In this document: positions 1-4,781 of the stretch, piece by piece
Position numbering within the stretch: the stretch's first letter is position 1
Layout of the letters: each line of letters opens with the position of its first letter
NCBI GenBank assembly: GCA_945947845.1
Contig: CAMEZN010000134.1
Coordinates: forward strand, 1 to 5,716
Origin: an uncultured Mucispirillum sp.
Lineage (GTDB): Bacteria; Chrysiogenota; Deferribacteres; Deferribacterales; Mucispirillaceae
DNA length: 5,716 nt
Direction: 5' to 3'
Made by a program: the position numbers and the translations under genes
Notes under the pieces: model-generated
Database searches by the model: none
Seen by the model: only the letters and a program-made list of their open reading frames with translations
What the model was told of the DNA's origin: nothing

Positions 1-71
1 TCAAGAGGAAAAAATATAAGAAATAGATATGTCAAAGTAATATAAAAAATAATTATGGTGGAACAGGAACT

Positions 72-626
72 ATGTATGATAAGTTTAGTAATGCTCAGAG
101 TGTAAAAGATAATCCGTTTGATAAAGATACTGTCTCATCCATTAATAAAGGGTTTGAAAATATGGGTAATTCTATATCAGGTATTAATATTCCAAAAGAG
201 TGTTATACTCCTATATGCACTATAGATGTTACGGAAACAAAAACTGTGACCAATACTGATGGAACTGTAGTTGAGTATATAAAACAGAGCAGGATATTCA
301 GGGACTGTGTTGCATCTGGTTATATAGAAACTGGTGGCTTAAAAAAAACAAAATATAATTGTCCTACAAACGGCACAACAGAGGTTCCGCAACAACAAAA
401 AGATGGTAGTATATGTACTTGTAATAATGAACATCAGTTATCGGAGAATTTAAAGAAAGCAACGATAGCAGCATCTATGGCTGAGGCAATATATAACTCT
501 GCATGTGGTAAGAAAGATGAGGAAGATAATACTACTATGTCAAAAGTGAATGATAGACGACAGGAGTGTATAGGTAAAACAGGCAGCGAGTATGAGGCAT
601 GTATGAACCGTCCGTTGCTGAATTGA
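72..626 (+). CDS. Cysteine-rich protein of unknown function, possibly a fragment of a larger transfer protein
   Basis: I do not recognise this 184-residue protein. It has nine cysteines (44, 49, 79, 97, 115, 117, 145, 166, 177), a Thr/Asn-rich centre, and no signal peptide or membrane segment. So many cysteines are typical of periplasmic or surface proteins such as F-type TraN or TraU, which would need an export signal that this start does not provide. The ATG at 72 has a modest GGTGGA (57-62) nine bases upstream. The frame stays open back to a TAG at 24-26 and contains no ATG, GTG or TTG, yet reads like protein (Gly/Asn-rich). The true N terminus may therefore have been lost by a frameshift or stop just outside the window. 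A terminator follows at once, so it is the last gene of its unit. A coding region is fairly certain; completeness and function are not. Confidence 0.7.
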   Translation: MYDKFSNAQSVKDNPFDKDTVSSINKGFENMGNSISGINIPKECYTPICTIDVTETKTVTNTDGTVVEYIKQSRIFRDCVASGYIETGGLKKTKYNCPTNGTTEVPQQQKDGSICTCNNEHQLSENLKKATIAASMAEAIYNSACGKKDEEDNTTMSKVNDRRQECIGKTGSEYEACMNRPLLN

Positions 627-656
627 GCAATTAATTTTTAATATATTATAAAATAT

Positions 657-682
657 GCTCACCTTTTTGGTGGGCTTTTTTT
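657..682 (+). terminator. Rho-independent terminator after the Cys-rich gene
   Basis: GCTCACC (657-663) pairs with GGTGGGC (669-675) around a five-T loop, giving a 7-bp stem with one T-G pair. A run of seven T (676-682) follows directly. It lies 31 bases after the stop codon at 626 and separates that gene from the group starting at 735. Confidence 0.88.
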
Positions 683-734
683 ATGTAACAGTAGCGAGAT
701 AATATAGGTTAGAAATAAATCAAGGAGTGATAAG

Positions 735-1169
735 ATGATAAAGGTTTTAGTAACTATTTTTGTGATGTTATTCGTATCGGTGTCAGTGTATGCTGATAAA
801 TATGATAAGCTTGTATATGGGGCTACGGAGTATAAGTATCCAGATAACAGTAGTTATGGAGAAAATAGTGTTACTGTAAACAGTAATGAGTATCGGTTAT
901 TAAGTAACAACAAGATAACGATAGGTTTTTCTGATGGCAGAGTGTTTGGTAGTAGTGGAGTGAATAGGTTTATGGGTAGTTATGAGTTAAAGGGTGATAA
1001 GATAGAGATAAGGTTAGGTAGTAGCACTATGATGATGGGTAGTGAAAAAGAGATGGAGCAGGAGCGGGAGCTTTTGATGTGGTTAGAGGGTAGTCATAGT
1101 GTTAGGTTACTCAAGGACAGGTTATTTCTTGATGGTATAGAGTTTGAGCAGGTAAAGAGTAATAAATAG
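735..1169 (+). CDS. Secreted META-domain (HslJ-like) protein
   Basis: The 144-residue product has a signal peptide (residues 1-20, basic start, long hydrophobic core, VYA before Asp21). The rest fits a META domain at about 58-136: an ITIGFSDGRVFG strand, GSSGVNRF (72-79), GSYEL, a short strand, then a helix rich in Met and Glu (98-118) before the final strands. Family members such as HslJ are envelope or periplasmic proteins of poorly defined role, often linked to stress. The canonical Cys of the G-x-x-G-C-N-x-F motif is Val76 here, and there is no lipobox Cys, so it should be soluble in the periplasm. AAGGAG (722-727) lies seven bases before the ATG. It probably heads a cotranscribed group with the transglycosylase 12 bases downstream. 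Glu codons are 11 GAG to 2 GAA. Its link to conjugation is only positional. Confidence 0.82.
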   Translation: MIKVLVTIFVMLFVSVSVYADKYDKLVYGATEYKYPDNSSYGENSVTVNSNEYRLLSNNKITIGFSDGRVFGSSGVNRFMGSYELKGDKIEIRLGSSTMMMGSEKEMEQERELLMWLEGSHSVRLLKDRLFLDGIEFEQVKSNK

Positions 1170-1181
1170 GTTATTCTATTA

Positions 1182-1676
1182 ATGAGAAAGGTATTAGTTA
1201 TTATAATGATTTGTTTAGTTAGTCACACTGTTTACGGTGGTGAGGTGGATTATGATATATGTTATTCAAATGCGGCAGAGTATTATAAAGTTCCAGAGGT
1301 ATTATTAAGGATAATTAGTAGTATAGAGAGTGGTAATAACGAGTATGCAATAAATATAGGCGGCAGTGGATATTATGCGGATAGCAGAGCATCAGCAGAA
1401 CAGGTTATTCAAGAAAATAAGAACAGGAATATGGATATAGGGATAATGCAGATAAATAGCTGGTGGTTTAAGCGGTATGGGTATAAGAGGGAGTTAGGAT
1501 TGAATGCCTGCTGGAATATTCATATGGGAGCATATATATTAAGTTACGAGTATAGCAGGCACGGTGATATATGGAAAGCGATAGCATATTATCACAGTCC
1601 GAAAGAGAAGTATCAGAAACGGTATGTGAATAAGGTTTATAAGGAGGTATTGAGATGGCAAAGAGCAGGTCAATAA
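1182..1676 (+). CDS. Secreted lytic transglycosylase (SLT domain, VirB1/F orf169-like)
   Basis: This 164-residue protein has a signal peptide (1-19, cleavage after VYG) and then one SLT domain. The likely catalytic Glu is Glu49 in the ISSIESG segment. GIMQIN (87-92) is the second signature motif and AIAYYHSP (133-140) the third. Cys27 and Cys110 are placed to form the disulfide common in this branch. Such enzymes cleave the MurNAc-GlcNAc bond to make a gap in peptidoglycan for a secretion machine. The size matches VirB1, IagB and plasmid F orf169 proteins, which are specialised rather than housekeeping transglycosylases. No good ribosome binding site precedes the ATG (only TAGG, about eleven bases upstream), so translation may depend on coupling to the META gene, whose stop lies 12 bases away. 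The end overlaps the next gene by 22 bases. Family assignment is secure; the exact T4SS role is inferred from context. Confidence 0.93.
   Translation: MRKVLVIIMICLVSHTVYGGEVDYDICYSNAAEYYKVPEVLLRIISSIESGNNEYAINIGGSGYYADSRASAEQVIQENKNRNMDIGIMQINSWWFKRYGYKRELGLNACWNIHMGAYILSYEYSRHGDIWKAIAYYHSPKEKYQKRYVNKVYKEVLRWQRAGQ
1641..1647 (+). promoter_or_regulatory. Strong ribosome binding site inside the transglycosylase gene
   Basis: AAGGAGG lies seven bases before the ATG at 1655, within the last codons of the transglycosylase gene. It is the best Shine-Dalgarno match in the window. It supports the overlapping start at 1655 over any later ATG, and suggests that the downstream protein is made efficiently and coupled to the transglycosylase. 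Confidence 0.85.
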
Positions 1677-2167
1677 TAGATTATTTAGAGAGTGAGATAG
1701 ATGATGTATTAAGGGAGGAGTATAAGGGTATTGAGATAAGGGATATTCAGAAAGAGACGGATTTACCTTTATGGTTACTTAAAGAGTTAAAAGAATATGG
1801 TTATATAGATATAGCAAATAATCGTGAGTCATCATTAATATTAAAGACATTGATGTATTGTTATAAGAATCACAGGTTTTTGCGGTCAGCGGTAGGTAAC
1901 CTTTCTAGCAGGGATAAGGATAGGTTATTCAAGAAGAAGGGTGATACGAGGTTAAGGGCTTGGATAAAGACGAAAGTATTTAATTTAAAAGAACGGGGTA
2001 AATCAGTAAAAGTTAATGAAATATATAAAGAGCTGTGTGTATATTTCCCTAGTTTAGAGGAGCAGGGGTGGTCTGGATATAAGGATATAAAGAAATATGT
2101 GAGTAATGCTAAAAGGTCATATTTAAGAGAAAAAAGGTGCGACATAAAAGAGGGAAATTTGGCATAG
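1655..2167 (+). CDS. Basic protein with probable helix-turn-helix; candidate DNA-binding accessory factor
   Basis: I cannot assign this 170-residue protein to a family. It has no signal peptide or membrane segment and is rich in Lys and Arg. Residues about 26-52 (IEIRDIQKETDLPLWLLKEL and on through GYID) read like a helix-turn-helix: helix, turn at the Thr-Asp-Leu-Pro, recognition helix, then a short wing-like strand. A second helical part (about 98-160) is also basic and ends in a charged tail. It starts inside the transglycosylase gene and is followed by 441 bases of non-coding DNA with TGCGACA boxes, the first of which (2138-2144) lies within its own 3' end. A small DNA-binding gene next to repeats and ahead of T4SS genes would suit an oriT-binding or regulatory protein, or less likely a replication initiator. 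Glu codons are 12 GAG to 4 GAA. Coding status is sure; DNA binding is inference. Confidence 0.8.
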   Translation: MAKSRSIIDYLESEIDDVLREEYKGIEIRDIQKETDLPLWLLKELKEYGYIDIANNRESSLILKTLMYCYKNHRFLRSAVGNLSSRDKDRLFKKKGDTRLRAWIKTKVFNLKERGKSVKVNEIYKELCVYFPSLEEQGWSGYKDIKKYVSNAKRSYLREKRCDIKEGNLA

Positions 2168-2294
2168 ACAAAAGTGCGACAACCGTGCATATATATAAAC
2201 AAACGAATATATACTAGGAAGTCGGACAAATATCCCAATAAAAAAAATGCGACAATCCTGCAAATGTCTTGTTTTTTGGTGTGTAAATGTCGCA
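2138..2294 (+). repeat. TGCGACA box family (three direct copies, one inverted)
   Basis: Exact TGCGACA occurs at 2138-2144, 2175-2181 and 2248-2254, and its reverse complement TGTCGCA at 2288-2294. The second and third copies share a longer consensus, TGCGACAAyCsTGCAwAT. A degenerate copy (AGTCGGACAAA) lies near 2220. The last pair forms an inverted repeat around about 33 bases, with a second overlapping inverted pair CCTGC (2257-2261) / GCAGG (2292-2296) and a direct repeat AAATGTC (2262-2268, 2285-2291). This looks like a set of protein-binding sites, as in an oriT, iteron origin or operator cluster. No specific protein can be named. Confidence 0.6.
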
Positions 2295-2329
2295 GGTATA
2301 TATGAGGCAAAAAGTTAAATAATTTAATC

Positions 2330-2351
2330 CCTTTACTATTGCATGTAAAGG
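2330..2351 (+). repeat. Perfect 7-bp inverted repeat (hairpin) ahead of the terminator
   Basis: CCTTTAC (2330-2336) is the exact reverse complement of GTAAAGG (2345-2351), with an eight-base loop TATTGCAT. It is separated by one base from the terminator stem that starts at 2353, so the two would form back-to-back stem-loops in a transcript. No T run follows this first stem, so it is not itself a terminator. Confidence 0.65.
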
Positions 2352-2352
2352 C

Positions 2353-2381
2353 TCCCTGTTCCTGAGAGCAGGGATTTTTTT
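2353..2381 (+). terminator. Strong rho-independent terminator
   Basis: TCCCTGTTC (2353-2361) pairs with GAGCAGGGA (2366-2374) as a 9-bp stem with one T-G pair and a CTGA tetraloop. Seven T follow (2375-2381). It ends transcription of the group that begins at 735, 186 bases beyond the last stop codon, or of a short transcript arising in the intergenic region. Confidence 0.9.
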
Positions 2382-2494
2382 ATAACATAATATAAAGCTA
2401 TATAACACAACATAACATTATACAATATTATATAAAACGATATTAAATATAATTAAAAACATTATGTTATATGATTTTATATAGAGTTATATAG
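2381..2494. repeat. AT-rich tract with crossing inverted repeats
   Basis: TATAACATAAT (2381-2391) is the exact reverse complement of 2461-2471. CTATATAAC (2398-2406) is the exact reverse complement of 2486-2494. The two pairs cross rather than nest, so they do not form one simple hairpin. The tract is built almost only from A and T, so some inverted matches are expected by chance. Easy melting is the safest property to claim. Confidence 0.4.
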
Positions 2495-2555
2495 TTTTAG
2501 ATATGTATAGTAGATATAATTTACTATATTTTTAAATTACGGTATATTTTTTAAG

Positions 2556-2566
2556 AATGTAACATT
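2556..2566. promoter_or_regulatory. Palindrome AATGTAACATT ahead of the membrane-protein gene; possible operator or promoter element
   Basis: AATGT-A-ACATT is a palindrome around one central base, ending 42 bases before the ATG at 2609. The same 11-mer occurs before dsbC. The GTAACA part (2559-2564) matches four of six bases of a -35 box and is followed after 16 bases by TATTAT (2581-2586), a fair -10. A promoter here would start transcription just ahead of the ribosome binding site AAGGAG (2596-2601). Confidence 0.4.
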
Positions 2567-2608
2567 GAGATTATATTTCTTATTATCAAAAAAATAAGGA
2601 GTATAGCG

Positions 2609-3067
2609 ATGTTAGAAAAAAGTAAAATTATTCAATTGTTCAATAACCATTTTCCACCCGTAACGGAAGAGAATATTGTAAAGAGGACGATATTTTTTTT
2701 CGGGCTGCTTTATATTTTACTATTCTCTATTCCTATGGTTATGCAAAATATTTCATTATCTACTGTGATCATATTTAGTGTAACTATATTCTTTTTTATT
2801 ACACACAGTTTAAGCTTTATAATATCTAAAAAGTATCCAAGCTTTTTTAGGTTAATAGATTTATTTAGCGGGTTTAAATTGTTTATGTTTGTGTATGTAA
2901 CATTTTTAATGTTTACATTATTACTTACAGTTTATTTTCCAGACGATACCACATTTTTAGGAATATTATATTTTATAGGGTTTGGAATATTTCCAGTAGT
3001 CATTCTTTTTTATTACATATCAAGAGCAATTAAATATGCAAAAACAAAAATAAAAGATAAAAAATAA
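2609..3067 (+). CDS. Four-helix integral membrane protein of unknown function
   Basis: This 152-residue protein has four strongly hydrophobic segments at about 26-46, 50-72, 88-110 and 115-137. The N terminus of about 25 residues is mildly charged, and the C-terminal tail is very basic (Lys-rich, 140-152). The basic tail and even helix number suggest that both ends are cytoplasmic. It has no cysteine. AAGGAG (2596-2601) lies seven bases before the ATG. It is the first gene of the T4SS-bearing group, 57 bases ahead of the DsbC gene. It does not resemble TraA pilin, TraL or TraE, the usual first products of an F-type operon: TraL is shorter and TraE has one N-terminal helix. An entry-exclusion, inner-membrane accessory or immunity-type role is possible, but nothing in the sequence decides. 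Confidence 0.85.
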   Translation: MLEKSKIIQLFNNHFPPVTEENIVKRTIFFFGLLYILLFSIPMVMQNISLSTVIIFSVTIFFFITHSLSFIISKKYPSFFRLIDLFSGFKLFMFVYVTFLMFTLLLTVYFPDDTTFLGILYFIGFGIFPVVILFYYISRAIKYAKTKIKDKK

Positions 3068-3070
3068 ATC

Positions 3071-3081
3071 AATGTAACATT
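3071..3081. promoter_or_regulatory. Second exact copy of palindrome AATGTAACATT, ahead of the DsbC gene
   Basis: Identical to the copy at 2556-2566 and placed almost the same distance (43 bases) before the start codon at 3125. It lies in the 57-base gap after the membrane-protein gene. No good -10 box at standard spacing follows, so a regulator-binding site is as likely as a promoter. Confidence 0.4.
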
Positions 3082-3124
3082 TAAAATTTAATAGTAAGAA
3101 ATAATTTTTAAAAGGAGTAATTTT

Positions 3125-4012
3125 ATGAAAGAAAACCAAAACGAGAAACAGGAACAGAAAAAAACAAGTTTAAGCAGATTTTTTACAAACACTAATAACA
3201 AGTGGGCAGTTGTGTTATCAATAGTGCTTTTTGTATTAATCACTGTGATTGCAGTATTTGGTGATGTATCTAAAAACAAAAGTGATGGCAGTAATAAGGC
3301 TGCTGCACAAAAAGAGCAGTTAAATATTAAAGATTTGCAGCCTTGCTTTTTATATAATGAGGCAGAGTTTAGAGCGAACTTATCAAAACTTAAAGATTTT
3401 GGTGAGATAGATATAGTTGACAGCCCTGTTTTAAATTTGAAACAGGTTACAGTAAAATCTTCAGGTGAAGTGTTTTATGCAAACAGCACTGGAGATATTG
3501 TTATTATTGGAGTGATGTTAAACACAAAAGGCGAGAACCTTACTAAGCAGGCGATGGATAAAATATCACAGGCTAAGTTTCAAGATGTTGTAAAATCAAT
3601 AGATAAATCATTAGCAATTAAAATAGGTGATGGGAAACATGAAATAATCGCATTTACAGACCCAGACTGTGGTTATTGTAGGGCGGCAGAAGCTATGTTT
3701 AAAGAAAATGCAGATAAGTTAGATGTGACTAAATATATTTTCTTTACTCCACTGGACAGTATTCACCCAGAGGCTGCTGCTAAAACAGTTCACATTTTAT
3801 GTTCAGCTAATCCTGCTGAAGAATTAGAAAAAGTAATGAGAAATGAAATTACAGAATTTTCTAATCAATGCGAAGAGGGTAAAGTTAAGTTAGCTAAACA
3901 CAGAGAGATTGGTGCTAAATTAAATATTAATGGTACTCCAACATTTTATGTTGATGGTGTTCGTTATGTAGGTGCTAATCCTGAAATTATAGAAAAAATA
4001 TCTAAAAAATAA
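3125..4012 (+). CDS. DsbC-like thiol-disulfide isomerase, membrane anchored, T4SS-associated
   Basis: The 295-residue product has a hydrophilic charged N terminus (1-26), one transmembrane helix (27-46), a linker, a DsbC-type dimerisation region (about 68-165) and a C-terminal thioredoxin fold. The active site is CGYC (182-185), identical to E. coli DsbC. Thr271-Pro272 supplies the cis-Pro loop. Cys226 and Cys249 match the position and spacing of the structural disulfide of DsbC. DsbC enzymes reshuffle wrong disulfides in the periplasm, and F-type transfer systems often encode one (dsbC, trbB) for Cys-rich proteins such as TraN and TraU. Here the enzyme seems tethered to the inner membrane instead of being released by a signal peptidase, since 26 polar residues precede the helix and no cleavage motif follows. 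AAGGAG (3112-3117) is seven bases before the ATG. The next gene starts 10 bases after the stop. Confidence 0.93.
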   Translation: MKENQNEKQEQKKTSLSRFFTNTNNKWAVVLSIVLFVLITVIAVFGDVSKNKSDGSNKAAAQKEQLNIKDLQPCFLYNEAEFRANLSKLKDFGEIDIVDSPVLNLKQVTVKSSGEVFYANSTGDIVIIGVMLNTKGENLTKQAMDKISQAKFQDVVKSIDKSLAIKIGDGKHEIIAFTDPDCGYCRAAEAMFKENADKLDVTKYIFFTPLDSIHPEAAAKTVHILCSANPAEELEKVMRNEITEFSNQCEEGKVKLAKHREIGAKLNINGTPTFYVDGVRYVGANPEIIEKISKK

Positions 4013-4022
4013 GGGGTAGTAT

Positions 4023-4769
4023 ATGGCGGTCAATGGAGTTATAGCAGCGGTTGGAATATTATCAGGGGCTTTGGTTTATGGTCAGACTGCCTCTGAGATG
4101 GATTTTCCAAAAGAAATTAATGAGGGAGTATATAATGTACTCCCTACTTATGCTCACGAAGTAAACTGGTCTAATAATACAATGAAAGTGAATGAATTGT
4201 ATGCAGCAGGGGTAGATAATTATAAAGAGAGTATAAATAAAGATAATTTTGTTAAATATTCTAATGCTGATATTTATCAAGGTATCAAAAGAGATGATAG
4301 TATAATAGATAGTAGTAACAATAATGATGATAATAAGAGTGTCAGCAGTAGAGTTAACGGTGGTAACAGCAGAGTTATTAATAATTCAGATAGTGATTTA
4401 GTTATGACAGAGTCCGAATATCAAGAGCTGATATCTGCATATAAGAGTGCAGGTTATGAGCATTTTATTCTTCGTTTTCCTGTTGGAGAATATGAGCCGT
4501 TACCTGTATCAAAAGAAGAATTTTTTAATTTACTTCCGTTATCAGATATTACAGCTATTGATGTTTTAGGTTTTGCATCACCTGATGGAAAGAGACCAGA
4601 GATGCAAGAAGAGTTATCAGAAAGTAGAATGTATAAAGTGTTAGATTATCTTGTTAAAGAAGATATTAAGGCTGATGTTTATAAATATTACTTATGTTCA
4701 AGTGATGTTCAAAGAGACAGGTGTTGGAGAGTGGATATTTTTTTTAAGGTATATAAATCCAACGAATAA
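4023..4769 (+). CDS. Exported protein with C-terminal OmpA-like (peptidoglycan-binding) domain
   Basis: The 248-residue product begins with a hydrophobic stretch (1-20, VYG before Gln21) that looks like a signal peptide but lacks the usual Lys or Arg at its start. A TAG at 4017-4019 rules out a longer N terminus. Residues 21-95 match nothing I know; 96-127 form a Ser/Asn/Asp-rich linker. Residues about 147-245 fit an OmpA-like domain: ILRFPVGEYEPL, then IDVLGFASPDG (179-189), LSESR (198-202), a VLDYLVKEDI helix, and WRVDIFF (235-241) in place of NRRVEI. Such domains bind peptidoglycan non-covalently. Cys225 and Cys234 may pair, a possible DsbC substrate. It sits directly before traB, where F-type systems usually have traK, but it does not look like TraK. 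AAGGGG (4011-4016) is six bases before the ATG. Family call is good; its T4SS role is inference. Confidence 0.82.
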   Translation: MAVNGVIAAVGILSGALVYGQTASEMDFPKEINEGVYNVLPTYAHEVNWSNNTMKVNELYAAGVDNYKESINKDNFVKYSNADIYQGIKRDDSIIDSSNNNDDNKSVSSRVNGGNSRVINNSDSDLVMTESEYQELISAYKSAGYEHFILRFPVGEYEPLPVSKEEFFNLLPLSDITAIDVLGFASPDGKRPEMQEELSESRMYKVLDYLVKEDIKADVYKYYLCSSDVQRDRCWRVDIFFKVYKSNE

Positions 4770-4773
4770 GGAG
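4768..4773 (+). promoter_or_regulatory. Ribosome binding site that sets the GTG start of traB
   Basis: AAGGAG overlaps the stop codon of the OmpA-domain gene and lies eight bases before GTG 4782. The in-frame ATG at 4791 would be 17 bases away, too far. The GTG is therefore the better start, and translation is probably coupled to the gene before. Confidence 0.75.
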
Positions 4774-4781
4774 TTGATGTA

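Larger units (their letters stand above)
2168..2608. other. Non-coding control region between the two gene groups; candidate oriT or origin
   Basis: No convincing gene lies in these 441 bases on either strand. The only + strand reading of note (23 codons from 2247) lacks a ribosome binding site, and the minus-strand frames are shadows with no start signal. The left part (2168-2310) carries TGCGACA boxes and inverted repeats. The middle (2330-2381) carries two tandem hairpins. The right part (2382-2595) is almost wholly A and T and would melt easily. Position between a transglycosylase/DNA-binding pair and T4SS genes resembles the oriT neighbourhood of plasmid F. A replication origin is an alternative, but no clear DnaA box was seen. 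Confidence 0.4.

Noticed and set aside
1..45. Possible tail of an upstream gene (14 codons in frame 1, stop at 43-45)
   Set aside because: All three frames are open for a short stretch at the window edge, so no reading can be chosen.
624..661. TGAGCA (624-629) pairing with TGCTCA (656-661), which would compete with the terminator stem
   Set aside because: Only 6 bp around a 26-base AT-rich loop; too weak to claim an attenuator.
2138..2294. CRISPR array
   Set aside because: The repeated unit is only 7-18 bases, one copy is inverted, and spacings vary; no CRISPR geometry.
1870..2310. 146-codon open frame on the minus strand
   Set aside because: It overlaps the well-supported + strand gene at 1655-2167, has no ribosome binding site, and its Leu/Phe/Ser-rich translation is the usual antisense image of an AT-rich gene.
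2247..2318. 23-codon + strand frame over the TGCGACA/TGTCGCA repeat
   Set aside because: It has no Shine-Dalgarno sequence and the bases are better explained by the repeats.
2214..2408. 64-codon minus-strand frame in the intergenic region
   Set aside because: It runs across both hairpins and the terminator and shows no start signal or domain.
2515..2520. Perfect TATAAT -10 box
   Set aside because: No acceptable -35 at 16-18 bases, and such hexamers are expected by chance in this AT tract.
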